Positions 52,901-61,416 of a DNA stretch of 64,000 bases are shown one piece after another. Each line of letters starts with the position of its first letter. Position 1 is the first letter of the stretch. The DNA is from UBA5009 sp038043185 (GTDB taxonomy: Bacteria; Bdellovibrionota; Bdellovibrionia; Bdellovibrionales; Bdellovibrionaceae): the NCBI GenBank assembly GCA_038043185.1, contig JBBTCO010000005.1:62001-126000 (forward strand), given 5' to 3'. The notes under the pieces were generated by a model. That model was not told the DNA's origin. It saw nothing but the letters and a program-made list of their open reading frames with translations, and made no database searches. A program made the translations under genes and the position numbers.

Positions 52901-53203
52901 ATGAGACAGTTCAATTTAGTATTCACAGTTTTGGTTATGTTTTTCGCTTTACAAGGTCAGGCTCAAAACAAAAAGGCCAAAGTAATCAAAAAACATGAAA
53001 TGACTCTTACTTTAAAAAGAGCGACAGCACCGGTTACAGGAGTGAAGTTTGCTTCTAGAGCCCCAACGGCAAATGTGGGAAGCACGAGTTGCGCTGCTAA
53101 AAATAAAGCACACAGCCCATTTTCTAAAGAAGGTAAGCTTACTCAAGTAAGTAATCGAACGCTTCCGACAATGGCAAATCGATCTGCTACTGGTAATTTA
53201 TAA
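52901..53203 (+). CDS. Small secreted basic protein
   Basis: 100 residues with a signal peptide (about 1-21, ending GQA) and a basic, Thr/Ser/Ala/Lys-rich mature part holding a single Cys (STSCAAK). AAGGAG precedes the ATG. It is monocistronic: a long hairpin lies before it and a terminator after it. Family not recognised. Its place after the hit-like genes may mean a related role, but the terminator at 52763 separates them. Confidence 0.75.
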   Translation: MRQFNLVFTVLVMFFALQGQAQNKKAKVIKKHEMTLTLKRATAPVTGVKFASRAPTANVGSTSCAAKNKAHSPFSKEGKLTQVSNRTLPTMANRSATGNL

Positions 53204-53204
53204 C

Positions 53205-53242
53205 AAGAGCCAAAGATCTTTACCAAGACCGGCTCTTTAGTT
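53205..53242. terminator. Terminator between convergent genes
   Basis: AAGAGCC (53205-53211) and GGCTCTT (53231-53237), followed by TAGTTTTA. The loop contains a second small palindrome AAAGATCTTT. Confidence 0.65.
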
Positions 53243-53503
53243 TTACTTAGATGCTTTTTCGGATTTGCTGTTAACTTGAGTGTTCCAAAGACTTTGTGCT
53301 TTGTTGCGAATTTGCCAGGCACTTTCTTCAATAAATAGTGTGGCGCCAGACGCTGTTAAACGAACCTGCTGACTGATTTCGGAATTCCTTAACCACTGAT
53401 CAAATCGTGTTTCAAGGCTTATCCCGCCCACTTTAAATTGCATAAGATAAACTAAAAATAGCGTCATTAAAAAATTCTTTAAAACAAACATTAAACCATT
53501 CAT
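53243..53503 (-). CDS. Small membrane protein in a response-regulator operon
   Basis: 86 residues. One hydrophobic segment near the start (FVLKNFLMTLFLVYLMQF), then a soluble part with no known motif. Its ATG overlaps the stop of the response regulator by 4 bases, so the two are made together. Family not recognised. Confidence 0.68.
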   Translation of the reverse strand: MNGLMFVLKNFLMTLFLVYLMQFKVGGISLETRFDQWLRNSEISQQVRLTASGATLFIEESAWQIRNKAQSLWNTQVNSKSEKASK

Positions 53504-53883
53504 CGTGAAGCCTCTTTAACTTGTGGAAAGTAGTCCTTCATTACATTGAGTAAGTCTTTTTTAGTAAATGGCTTAACAATAAAGCTGTCGCAACCTTCCG
53601 CTAAGGCGCGTTTTAGCAATGGTCCTTGATCCAAAGAGGAACAAGCGACAATCACGCTTTCGGACCAAATTTCTTTCATCTCGCGCGCTGTTTCGATGCC
53701 ATTTTTAATTGGCATTACTAGATCTAGCAACACCAAGTCCGGTAAGGTTTTTCGATAAACTTCAATAGCCTCTTGGCCATCTTCCGCTTCCCCTACGCAA
53801 ACGCAGCCAAAGCTTTGGAAAGCATTCTTAAGAAGCTCACGAATAAAAGGTGCATCATCGACCACAATGAATCTTGCTGACAT
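53500..53883 (-). CDS. Single-domain CheY-like response regulator
   Basis: 127 residues from the ATG at 53883. The receiver fold is complete: acidic pair in FIVVDDAPFIREL, phospho-acceptor Asp in LVLLDLVMPIKNG, Ser in VIVACSS and Lys in FIVKPFTKKDLL. No output domain, so it acts by protein contact. No cognate kinase is adjacent. TATAAT lies 6 bases before the ATG and no Shine-Dalgarno is visible, so the mRNA may be leaderless. Confidence 0.9.
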   Translation of the reverse strand: MSARFIVVDDAPFIRELLKNAFQSFGCVCVGEAEDGQEAIEVYRKTLPDLVLLDLVMPIKNGIETAREMKEIWSESVIVACSSLDQGPLLKRALAEGCDSFIVKPFTKKDLLNVMKDYFPQVKEASR

Positions 53884-54001
53884 CACTTTATTATATTTGA
53901 AAAGTCTTCAGACTGAATCTGATTCCTTGAATTTTCTTCGAACTAGACAAAAGCAAAGCGTCGCGTTTGACCTCATCGGCTCTTCAGAGCAAACTGAGGG
54001 G

Positions 54002-55570
54002 ATGAGAGCGCTTTGTCTTAATTTATTTCTATCTTTAATTTCAATTGTTGCTCTGTCTCAGAACAAAAGTCTAGGCACCTATCAAAGTGCAGATGACACG
54101 ACTTTAACGATTAAAAAAGTTTTTATTGCGCCTTTTTATGACAATCAAAATAATGTCTACGCGCCAACAATGACTACTTACATAAAAGCGAAGGTTACCG
54201 AAGAAAATCAATGGGTCGTTGAACCTGCCGAAGGTGAAAATACAAAATCATTTAAAATTAGCAACCAATTGGACTCGACCGAGGCCGAACGAATTTTGAT
54301 CATGAAAAAATTCAACGTGCAGGCCTTGATGACTTCTAAAATCATCAAAGGCCCCAAAGGGATGTCTTTGCGCATGACTTTGTATGCGGGATCAAAAGCT
54401 CTGCCCTTGGTTCAAGAAAATTTAGATCAAATACAAAATTTTGAAACCGAAGAAATTAAAAAAAATTATGACCTTTTGTGGAGTCGTTTGAAAAAACGAA
54501 TGCCTTTCAATGGCACCTTGCTTAGTCGACGCGGTTCCGAAGTTACAATTAACCTTGGTACAAAAAATGGCCTTACCCCAAAAGCAGAAGTCCGCGCGAT
54601 TTTAATTTTAAAAATGATCCGACATCCAAAATTGCAATTTATGACTTCTTCCGAAAAAGAAATCCTTGGCAAAATCGAAATCACCAAGTTAGACGATTAC
54701 CTCAGTTTCGGCACGATCACTTATGAAAAAGAAACCAATCTTCTGGCGGCCGGAATGAAGATCCAAATGGATGAAGGGGTCTTTACTAATATCAAGATGA
54801 GCGCTGAGGGCCCCACAGACAAAGCGGCCTTTGGTGACAAACCGAAAGAGTGGCTTCCGATGAGTCCGCCTCAGTATGGCCTGCTGGGAGTGGCGCTGGG
54901 TCTTAACCAGTATAATCAAAGCGCGAATCTGACTAGCGCCGCCGGTAATCTATCCGCTGTAAATAATTTTGCTCCTACAATCCGCCTGAATGGTGAATTT
55001 TGGCTCAACGAAGAATGGTATTTTGCTTTAAGTCTTAGACAATCAGCCCTGGCCGTATCGAATGGTCTTTCGAACTCTTCGCCAGAAAAACTCAACATGT
55101 CTTTAAGCCAACAATCTGTTTCTATGGGTTATAACTTATTAGTCACCAATCAGTTTTTTGGTCCTAAATTTCAGTTTTCAGCAGGGATGACTCAGTATCG
55201 CGCTCAAATTGATCCAAGTTCGCCGGTGGCCTTTACCACCATGAATTACGGCGGTCTTACTTTGGGCTTTGCCGGGTCTTTTCCTTTATCCGAAGAAGTC
55301 CCTTGGGATATTGGTGCACAATTTAAATATTTCTTATCACCGACAACTTCTGAATCCACATCGTCAGGCTCGGTAACCTCAACCAAAATCAACGACTTTG
55401 GTGTGTTCTCGAGATATCGTCGCAGTAAAAATATTGCCTATGTTGCTGAATTAAGTTTTGAGTATTACGCCACTGACTTTGATTCAACAACAGCAGTTCG
55501 TCCTGACCCTGCCACCAACATATCCCATAAAATAACGAATCTTCTTTTTGGAATTGAATATCTATTTTAG
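54002..55570 (+). CDS. Exported protein with C-terminal outer-membrane beta-barrel-like part
   Basis: 522 residues from the ATG at 54002, which opens a signal peptide (MRALCLNLFLSLISIVALSQ). The N-terminal half is a soluble domain (IDSTEAERILIMKKFNVQALMTSKIIKGPKG-type beta/alpha; not recognised). From about residue 300 the pattern is alternating strands rich in aromatic ends (WYFALSLRQSALAV, YGGLTLGFAGSFPL, FGVFSRYRRSKNIAYVAELSFEYY) and the last residues LLFGIEYLF end in Phe, as in outer-membrane barrels. The frame is open to 53867, but that overlaps the divergent regulator. Confidence 0.72.
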   Translation: MRALCLNLFLSLISIVALSQNKSLGTYQSADDTTLTIKKVFIAPFYDNQNNVYAPTMTTYIKAKVTEENQWVVEPAEGENTKSFKISNQLDSTEAERILIMKKFNVQALMTSKIIKGPKGMSLRMTLYAGSKALPLVQENLDQIQNFETEEIKKNYDLLWSRLKKRMPFNGTLLSRRGSEVTINLGTKNGLTPKAEVRAILILKMIRHPKLQFMTSSEKEILGKIEITKLDDYLSFGTITYEKETNLLAAGMKIQMDEGVFTNIKMSAEGPTDKAAFGDKPKEWLPMSPPQYGLLGVALGLNQYNQSANLTSAAGNLSAVNNFAPTIRLNGEFWLNEEWYFALSLRQSALAVSNGLSNSSPEKLNMSLSQQSVSMGYNLLVTNQFFGPKFQFSAGMTQYRAQIDPSSPVAFTTMNYGGLTLGFAGSFPLSEEVPWDIGAQFKYFLSPTTSESTSSGSVTSTKINDFGVFSRYRRSKNIAYVAELSFEYYATDFDSTTAVRPDPATNISHKITNLLFGIEYLF

Positions 55571-55670
55571 AAGATGGCCCTTAGACCGTCTTTCATAAAT
55601 TTGTCTCAAATTTTGCATTAAACTTTACACAGAAAACAAAGACCACTTTGTTTCGAATTAAGGAGTCTCT

Positions 55671-56048
55671 ATGCAAAAAGTTAGGGTATTTTTTTCTATT
55701 CTGTGCATAAGTTTGACAGCAATCGCGGAACCCGATCTTCGCGAGGTATTCAAACAACGTCTTCAACTAAATTACCAAATGTCTGTTTTAAAGATCGTCG
55801 ATCTTATCGTTAAAGAGATCAAAATTGAGGTGGAAGGAACGCCCTTGGTTCTTCCCCCTAAATCGGATCAACTTGCAATTTTGGCTACAAAAAAAGGCGA
55901 CCTTTGTTCTATTTCAGAAGAAGCGGCCAGCGTTGGCTTTCGATCTTTTTCAATCACTTGCCTCAATTCTGAGGGGCGCGCAAAAACTAATGTGACCCGA
56001 GAAATTGGTAAATACCACTTACAATATTCTCAGAATGCTAAGCCCTGA
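55671..56048 (+). CDS. Small exported protein of unknown function
   Basis: 125 residues with a signal peptide (about 1-19, ending AIA). The mature part is an alpha/beta fold with two Cys (GDLCSISEE, FSITCLNSE) that could pair. AAGGAG lies 6 bases before the ATG. It is followed by the shared terminator with groEL. Family not recognised. Confidence 0.75.
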   Translation: MQKVRVFFSILCISLTAIAEPDLREVFKQRLQLNYQMSVLKIVDLIVKEIKIEVEGTPLVLPPKSDQLAILATKKGDLCSISEEAASVGFRSFSITCLNSEGRAKTNVTREIGKYHLQYSQNAKP

Positions 56049-56083
56049 TTTTATTTTACACGGGCGTGTCTTCATCTCACACC

Positions 56084-56118
56084 AAAAAAAAAGGCAGCTT
56101 ATAAGCTGCCTTTTTTTT
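56084..56118. terminator. Strong bidirectional terminator
   Basis: A-run, AAGGCAGCTTA-TAAGCTGCCTT, T-run. Serves the small exported protein gene and groEL, which converge on it. Confidence 0.92.
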
Positions 56119-56150
56119 GATCGAAGGATCGGATGTGTTTGCCGTAAGGC

Positions 56151-57806
56151 TTACATCATGCCGTCCATTCCACCCATACCGCCCATGCCGCCCATTCCTG
56201 GAGCGCCACCGCCGGCTGATTTATCATCACGTTTAGGAGCTTCAGCGATCATTGTTTCAGTCGTTAACATCAACGAAGCTACTGAAGCTGCGTTCTCGAT
56301 AGCACAACGAACAACTTTCATTGGATCGATAACACCGTCTTTAATTAAGTCAGCGTATTGATCAGAGTAAGCATTGTATCCCCATGCTGGAGATTTATTA
56401 GCAAGTACGCGATCCAAAACGATCGCACCATCAAGACCCGCGTTTCCAGCGATTTGACGAAGAGGCTCTTCGCAAGCACGTTTAATAATTGTTGCACCAA
56501 AAGCTTCTTCTTCAGAAAATTTTGTTTTATCAATTTTTTGAGCAGCCCGAACAAGAGCAGTTCCACCACCAGCAACGATACCTTCTTCAACCGCCGCGCG
56601 AGTTGCATTCAATGCATCTTCAACACGAGATTTTTTTTCTTTCATTTCAACTTCAGAAGGAGCGCCAACGTGAATGACAGCTACGCCGCCAGACAGTTTA
56701 GCCAAACGCTCTTTCAGTTTTTCTTTATCATAATCAGAAGTTGTTTCTTCGATTTGAGATTTAATTTGAGCTACACGGCCTTGAATGTCCGCTTTTTTAC
56801 CAGCGCCATCAATAACTGTTGTGTTGTCTTTGTCGATAACGATGCGTTTTGCAACACCCAAGTCAGCAACCGTTGCTTGCTCAAGTTTACGGCCCATGTC
56901 TTCACTGATGACTGTAGCGTTAGTCAAAACAGCAATATCTTCCAACATTGCTTTACGACGATCACCAAAGCCAGGAGCTTTAACAGCAGCCACGTGCAAA
57001 GTGCCACGCAATTTATTCACAACAAGTGTAGCCAAAGCTTCACCGTCAACATCTTCAGCGATCAACAATAATTGACGGCCTTGTTTTGCAACGCCTTCAA
57101 GAATAGTGATCATGTCTTTCATTGAAGAAATCTTTTTGTCATAAACAAGGATGTAAGCGTTCTCTAGAACTGTTTCCATTCTTTCAGCATTAGTTACAAA
57201 GTAAGGAGACAAGTAACCACGATCAAATTGCATTCCTTCAACTACAGTCACTTCTGTTTTTGCAGTTTTAGATTCTTCGATAGTGATAACGCCTTCTTTA
57301 CCAACTTGATCCATAGCATCTGCCAACATTTGACCAATTTCTTTGTCATTATTTGCAGAAATAGTTCCTACTTGAGCAACTTCATTTGAACCTTTTACAG
57401 GTTTAGCCATTGCTTTAAGTTCGTCGACAACGATAGTTACAGCTTTGTCGATTCCACGTTTAACTGACATTGGATTGTGACCAGCAGAAACAATTTTAGC
57501 ACCTTCACGATAAATCGCTTGAGCTAAAACTGTAGCTGTCGTTGTTCCGTCACCGGCTTCTTCATTAGTTTTAGAAGCAACTTCTTTAACCATTTGAGCG
57601 CCCATATTTTCAAACTTATTTTCAAGTTCGATTTCTTTAGCAACAGTCACACCGTCTTTTGTGATCAGTGGTGATCCAAAAGATTTTTCAATAACCACAT
57701 TGCGACCTTTTGGTCCCAAAGTGACTTTCACCGCATTCGCAAGAGTGTTTACCCCACGTAAAATCAAAGTTCTTGCATCTTCAGAAAAGCGAAGTTCCTT
57801 ACTCAT
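56151..57806 (-). CDS. groEL: 60-kDa chaperonin GroEL
   Basis: 551 residues. NAVKVTLGPKGRNVVIEKSFGSPLITKDGVTVAKEIEL, EVASKTNEEAGDGTTTATVLAQAI, AVKAPGFGDRRKAMLEDIAVLT, LSGGVAVIHVGAPSEVEMKEKK and the C-terminal Gly-Met repeats are all present, so it is full length. With GroES it folds proteins in an ATP-driven cage. It follows groES by 45 bases. Confidence 0.98.
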   Translation of the reverse strand: MSKELRFSEDARTLILRGVNTLANAVKVTLGPKGRNVVIEKSFGSPLITKDGVTVAKEIELENKFENMGAQMVKEVASKTNEEAGDGTTTATVLAQAIYREGAKIVSAGHNPMSVKRGIDKAVTIVVDELKAMAKPVKGSNEVAQVGTISANNDKEIGQMLADAMDQVGKEGVITIEESKTAKTEVTVVEGMQFDRGYLSPYFVTNAERMETVLENAYILVYDKKISSMKDMITILEGVAKQGRQLLLIAEDVDGEALATLVVNKLRGTLHVAAVKAPGFGDRRKAMLEDIAVLTNATVISEDMGRKLEQATVADLGVAKRIVIDKDNTTVIDGAGKKADIQGRVAQIKSQIEETTSDYDKEKLKERLAKLSGGVAVIHVGAPSEVEMKEKKSRVEDALNATRAAVEEGIVAGGGTALVRAAQKIDKTKFSEEEAFGATIIKRACEEPLRQIAGNAGLDGAIVLDRVLANKSPAWGYNAYSDQYADLIKDGVIDPMKVVRCAIENAASVASLMLTTETMIAEAPKRDDKSAGGGAPGMGGMGGMGGMDGMM

Positions 57807-57851
57807 TTTTTATTCTCCTTAAGTTTCATTTTTTTAAATTTTAAATTAATT

Positions 57852-58154
57852 TCAGTTGAAAACGCCGAGAACGTCTTCTTCGCGCATCATCAAGTACTCA
57901 TGTCCATCCAGTTTAAGTTCTGTTCCAGCGTATTTGCTGAACAAAACTTTATCTCCGGCTTTCACTTCAAGAGGAAGTGTTTTTCCATCTTCGGTTACAC
58001 GGCCTTTTCCTGTTGCCATGATTTCACCTTTTTGTGGTTTTTCTTTTGCAGTGTCTGGAATAAAAAGACCGCCTGCGGTTTTTTCTTCCTCTGCCATTCG
58101 ACGAACTAAAATTCGATCGTGCAATGGGCGAACACCAAGTTCTGACTTAGCCAT
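57852..58154 (-). CDS. groES: 10-kDa co-chaperonin GroES
   Basis: 100 residues. RPLHDRILVRRMAEEEKTAGGLFIPDTAKEKPQKGEIMATGKG, VKAGDKVLFSKYAGTELKLDGHEYLMMREEDVLGVF: the mobile loop and dome residues are kept. AGGAGGT lies before the ATG. First gene of the groESL operon. Confidence 0.97.
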   Translation of the reverse strand: MAKSELGVRPLHDRILVRRMAEEEKTAGGLFIPDTAKEKPQKGEIMATGKGRVTEDGKTLPLEVKAGDKVLFSKYAGTELKLDGHEYLMMREEDVLGVFN

Positions 58155-58200
58155 GAATACCTCCTGAAAAAATTATTTTGGCGATTTTAAATAAATAATA

Positions 58201-58258
58201 AACGGCGCCGTTAGTTTTAAACTCTGTGGTAATATGAATGGGCTCAGAGGTCTGTCAA
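58201..58258 (-). promoter_or_regulatory. groESL promoter region with 12-bp palindrome
   Basis: On the minus strand TTGACA (58258-58253), 17-18 bases, ATATTA/TATTAC, then AACGGCGCCGTT (58212-58201) in the leader. No CIRCE element (TTAGCACTC-N9-GAGTGCTAA) was found. A CCCAT following CTTGACA is too close for a normal sigma-32 site. Confidence 0.55.
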
Positions 58259-58313
58259 GGTCTAGACCCGAAAAACGTAATTCTTGCTTCGCGTTATGCG
58301 GCGAGTTTTAGGC

Positions 58314-58880
58314 TTACTTGTTTGAATCTTGAGCGCCTTGGTTAGTCGCGCTTTTTGGAATTTCAGTTGATGAGGCACCAAAGATCGATTGAGCGTAAGC
58401 TGACATCAATTCAGCAACTTCGTCTGTCGACATTTTGCCAGCAATTTCATTGATTGATTCTTTTTTGCCATGAATTTTGTTCACGTAGCCTACAAAGTAA
58501 TCTGTTACCGTAAGATCCTTTGCCATTTCTAAAGACATCAAATCCAGGCGCAGTTGATTTTCAAGCTTCACCAAAGAAATGTCACGACTGACGATCGCTT
58601 CCGTTTTTGTGTTGGGCAGCGTTTGTTGAGTTGATGCTAAGGCGATTTTACGCCCGTCCATAAGTGAACGTGCAGAGCTAAATTTAGCTAAAGACTCTTG
58701 GATTCTTTCGTTTTTCCATTGGCGAAAGCTTTTAAGGCCTGAAACTTTGACGACAGTCGCTGACGGGCTTTTATTCGTCTTGTTTTTAAGACCAAAATTA
58801 CGGCCAGGCGTTTCCGCGCTAGCCATTGTCATGGCGAAAAAAATTAAAATGTAACTACAGCCCTTAATACACTTAAACAA
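58314..58880 (-). CDS. Exported helical protein of unknown function
   Basis: 188 residues with a signal peptide (about 1-22, ending ASA). The mature part is helical and rich in Lys, Ser, Ala and Glu (LKSFRQWKNERIQESLAKFSSARSL). It ends in a Ser/Thr/Gln/Asn-rich tail. No Cys in the mature part. Overall type resembles the exported protein at 3599-4210, but I see no clear sequence match. It lies upstream of groES in the same direction with its own gap of about 160 bases. Confidence 0.75.
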   Translation of the reverse strand: MFKCIKGCSYILIFFAMTMASAETPGRNFGLKNKTNKSPSATVVKVSGLKSFRQWKNERIQESLAKFSSARSLMDGRKIALASTQQTLPNTKTEAIVSRDISLVKLENQLRLDLMSLEMAKDLTVTDYFVGYVNKIHGKKESINEIAGKMSTDEVAELMSAYAQSIFGASSTEIPKSATNQGAQDSNK

Positions 58881-59099
58881 GCAGCCTCCGAATGACGTGC
58901 AACTGACGCTTGAGTTAATACAAGAACCAAGCCCTGGTTATAACTAATCCATTAGATTTGGGGTCATTCTTAGGCCTTTGGTATAGTCTAGGAATTAGTC
59001 ATTCAGCTCAAATTGTCGCACTCAAATAGTCCTAATCTATCCTAAAGCTCTTTTAGCTCATGTGTTTTACTGGAAAAGCCTTTAGTCGCATCGACCTTC

Positions 59100-59107
59100 G
59101 CCGATAA
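59100..59107 (+). promoter_or_regulatory. GCCGATAA sigma-28-like -10 element
   Basis: TTCGCCGATAA here matches the block before flp (43148-43157). The -35 part is poor (TTTAGTCG at 59081-59088). A start about 7 bases downstream would give a leader of about 11 bases that still holds GGAGG. Confidence 0.4.
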
Positions 59108-59124
59108 GCCCTATGGAGGGCCTT

Positions 59125-59373
59125 ATGATCATAAAAAATATAATTATGTCTATTCTGATGATGTTTACTCTTATGTTTGTTGCCGTTGCTGAGGCTAAAA
59201 CAAAAAAGTCTGGTGGAAAAAAAGTAACAGCAAATCACATAGAGAAAAAGCATAAGAAAAATAAGAAAAAAGTGATCGCCAAAGCTAGCAAAAAACAAAA
59301 ACGTGAAGTTGCCAGCTTGAAAAAAAAGAAAAATAAATCAAAACATAAAAGCAAAAAGAAATCTCACCACTAA
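59125..59373 (+). CDS. Exported Lys-rich peptide
   Basis: 82 residues from the ATG at 59125 (GGAGG 5 bases before; an ATG at 59113 contains that signal). A signal peptide (MIIKNIIMSILMMFTLMFVA, ending AEA) precedes about 58 residues of which about half are Lys, with several His, and no acidic cluster (KKHKKNKKKVIAKASKKQK, KKKKNKSKHKSKKKSHH). It should be strongly cationic outside the cytoplasm and could bind nucleic acid, LPS or cell-wall polymer. Family not recognised. Confidence 0.78.
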   Translation: MIIKNIIMSILMMFTLMFVAVAEAKTKKSGGKKVTANHIEKKHKKNKKKVIAKASKKQKREVASLKKKKNKSKHKSKKKSHH

Positions 59374-59398
59374 GTAAAGCTAGAGCTTCATCGATAGT

Positions 59399-60364
59399 TT
59401 AGCGGTGAAGACTTTCTTGTTGGATTTCGAGAACTAATTTTCCACGTGTTCGTCCTGATTCCAGCTGTTCGTGAGCTCGAACTATACCATCGAGGGATAA
59501 AGTCTTCGTGTTTAGAGGGCGTATTTTTTGGGATTCGATCATTTTTGTAATTTCATCGAGGTCTTTTCGACGACTTGTGAGAAGAAAAAAATCCGTTGTG
59601 ATTTTTTTTTGCAGAGCCAATTCACGTGTTTTTACATCTGGTGGGTTTACGATACACGGTACAAACCCTCCCGTATGGGTCGCAAGAACACTGCGAAAAT
59701 AATTATCGCCACCAATTGACTCTAAAACAATGTCCATTCCTCCTTCATTTTGGCAAATTGAGACGAAATCTTCCTTACGATAATCAATCGCCACATCGGC
59801 ACCCAATTCATAAACGTAAGAATGATTTTCTCGACTTGTCGTTGTATATACCTTTGCTCCCATGTGTTTTGCATATTGAATTGCAAACGATCCTACGCCC
59901 CCAGCACCAGCGTGAATAAGTACTTTTTGTCCTGGTTGTATTTTGCTAAAATCCCCAAGCGCTTGAATGGAAGTGAGGCCAGCTACAGGCAAAGCCGCTG
60001 ATTGAACATATGAAAGTGATTTTGGTTTATGCGCAACAATTTCTGCATTTACCGCGCACAATTCGGCATATCCTCCGTTCTTGTCTAGCGGATTCGAGAA
60101 ATAAACCTCATCTCCGATCTTAAAATCATGAACATCATTTCCAATAGCTTTTACTTTTCCAGAGATATCTCCTCCCAGAATGTGGGGAAAAGAAACTGGA
60201 AAGAGGTCTTTAAGAAAACCCCCGCGAATTTTATAGTCGACGGGGTTTAATCCACATGCATAAACCTGGACAAGAATTTCATTTTTCTTGATTTGGGGAG
60301 GTGTAATCTCTTTGCTTAAAAAGACTTCTGTTCCCCCATAACGTTCAATAAGAATTGCCTTCAT
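59399..60364 (-). CDS. MDR-family NADPH:quinone reductase-like oxidoreductase
   Basis: 321 residues. GroES-like N-terminal domain (MKAILIERYGGTEVFL, VYACGLNPVDYKIRGG, FPHILGGDISGKVKAIG) and the Rossmann motif GQKVLIHAGAGGVGSFAIQYAKHMGAKVY. There are no structural-zinc cysteines, so it is the zinc-free quinone reductase branch. The start overlaps the DUF952-like gene by 4 bases. Confidence 0.9.
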   Translation of the reverse strand: MKAILIERYGGTEVFLSKEITPPQIKKNEILVQVYACGLNPVDYKIRGGFLKDLFPVSFPHILGGDISGKVKAIGNDVHDFKIGDEVYFSNPLDKNGGYAELCAVNAEIVAHKPKSLSYVQSAALPVAGLTSIQALGDFSKIQPGQKVLIHAGAGGVGSFAIQYAKHMGAKVYTTTSRENHSYVYELGADVAIDYRKEDFVSICQNEGGMDIVLESIGGDNYFRSVLATHTGGFVPCIVNPPDVKTRELALQKKITTDFFLLTSRRKDLDEITKMIESQKIRPLNTKTLSLDGIVRAHEQLESGRTRGKLVLEIQQESLHR

Positions 60365-60750
60365 ATATCTTTTGGAAGCCGAAAGCTTCCATCACTATTA
60401 ATTTGCATTTTAAAAACTTTCTTAACAGCGGAAAGATTAATAGGTCCATATATGTGTGGAAAATACGTTGCGTGTTTTGCGACATAATCATATCGCAAAG
60501 GATATATTAAATAACGTTCTTCGATCTTTAATAACAGCAAGTCTTTTACACCTTTATAGTGTCGATGGGTCACAGGAATTATTTGCAAGAGCGTCGCACA
60601 ATGCGCAAATCCTTCTGTCTTTAGGCTCGGTTCAAAAATAAAACCATTTTGAGTTCTCTGTTTAAGATCTCCTTCGCTGATAAGATGATAAACATCAGCC
60701 TCTGAATTGACAGCGCCAAAAAAAACTAAGCTTAACAAAAATACCTTCAT
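60361..60750 (-). CDS. DUF952-like protein with an export signal
   Basis: 129 residues. A hydrophobic N-terminus (to about 19) precedes a DUF952-type domain: VYHLISEGDLKQ, EGFAHCATLLQI, LLLLKIEERYLIYPLRYD and FPHIYGPINLSAVKKVF. DUF952 proteins resemble ADP-ribosyl/glutathione-transferase-like folds of unknown role and are usually cytoplasmic, so the signal is unusual. Translationally coupled to the oxidoreductase. Confidence 0.78.
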   Translation of the reverse strand: MKVFLLSLVFFGAVNSEADVYHLISEGDLKQRTQNGFIFEPSLKTEGFAHCATLLQIIPVTHRHYKGVKDLLLLKIEERYLIYPLRYDYVAKHATYFPHIYGPINLSAVKKVFKMQINSDGSFRLPKDI

Positions 60751-61041
60751 ACAAAAACCTCCTCTTAGTGAAGTTTTCTACACAATTAAGATAAAAATTA
60801 AAAGTGACTTATATTTAAAATAATAGTAACTATTTATTTCTTTTAAATTAAGCTGGGCGGATTTGAGTTTAAGCTCAAATAAGAATCCTCTTTCTAAAAT
60901 TGAAAGAACGTTTTTTGAGAAAACTCTATAAAAACACCTACCTAACGAATCTTCTGCAAACTTAACAAAAAACGGCGTTGACGCTGCCCCCTCGCTTGTG
61001 TGATACGGCAGGCAGATAACTTCTTTTGAAAGGAACATTCT
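60751..61041. other. 291-base divergent intergenic region
   Basis: Holds the promoters of the DUF952-like and the small secreted gene. It contains a hairpin ATTTGAG-TTTAAG-CTCAAAT at 60861-60880. An 86-codon minus-strand frame lies here but reads like non-coding AT-rich sequence. Confidence 0.5.
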
Positions 61042-61386
61042 ATGAAATCAACTCTTGTTATTTGTTTTTTTGCACTTGTTGCGACACTTTCTGGTTCTTT
61101 AGCTCATGCCCGTTGTGATGACGGCCCAAAACCAGATGAAGGGGACTATTTTTTAGCGCTTCTTACAACAACAACACTTCCTCCATTAACAACAACAACG
61201 ATAATTGCTTGTGCGCTTGCAGATTCAGCTGAAGTTAACAAGATGATGATTCAACGTGAAGCCACGATGGTAACTGAAGAAAATAAAATGTATGTTCCGT
61301 CCTTCCTTGGCACCTACGCCGATCAACAAAATATGGAACTTCGCGAAGCTGCGAAAGATGTTCTCGCCAATGGTGTTCGTCCATAA
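61042..61386 (+). CDS. Small secreted protein
   Basis: 114 residues with a signal peptide (about 1-23, ending AHA). A Thr-rich hydrophobic part (LLTTTTLPPLTTTTIIACA) is followed by a short helical end (ADQQNMELREAAKDVLANG). Two Cys. GAAAGGA precedes the ATG. It is 30 bases before the metalloprotease-like gene, so cotranscribed. Family not recognised. Confidence 0.75.
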   Translation: MKSTLVICFFALVATLSGSLAHARCDDGPKPDEGDYFLALLTTTTLPPLTTTTIIACALADSAEVNKMMIQREATMVTEENKMYVPSFLGTYADQQNMELREAAKDVLANGVRP

Positions 61387-61416
61387 TTATTGTTGAAAAC
61401 TATAGGAGTATTTTTT

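Noticed and set aside
56358..57071. 237-codon plus-strand frame opposite groEL
   Set aside because: Mirror of the strongly conserved groEL coding strand; Phe/Ser/Cys-rich shadow translation.
58230..58259. Sigma-32 heat-shock promoter for groESL
   Set aside because: CTTGAC and CCCAT are present but about three bases too close together for the consensus.
60778..61038. 86-codon minus-strand frame before the small secreted gene
   Set aside because: AT-rich, no ribosome-binding site, odd composition, and it fills the promoter region of both flanking genes.
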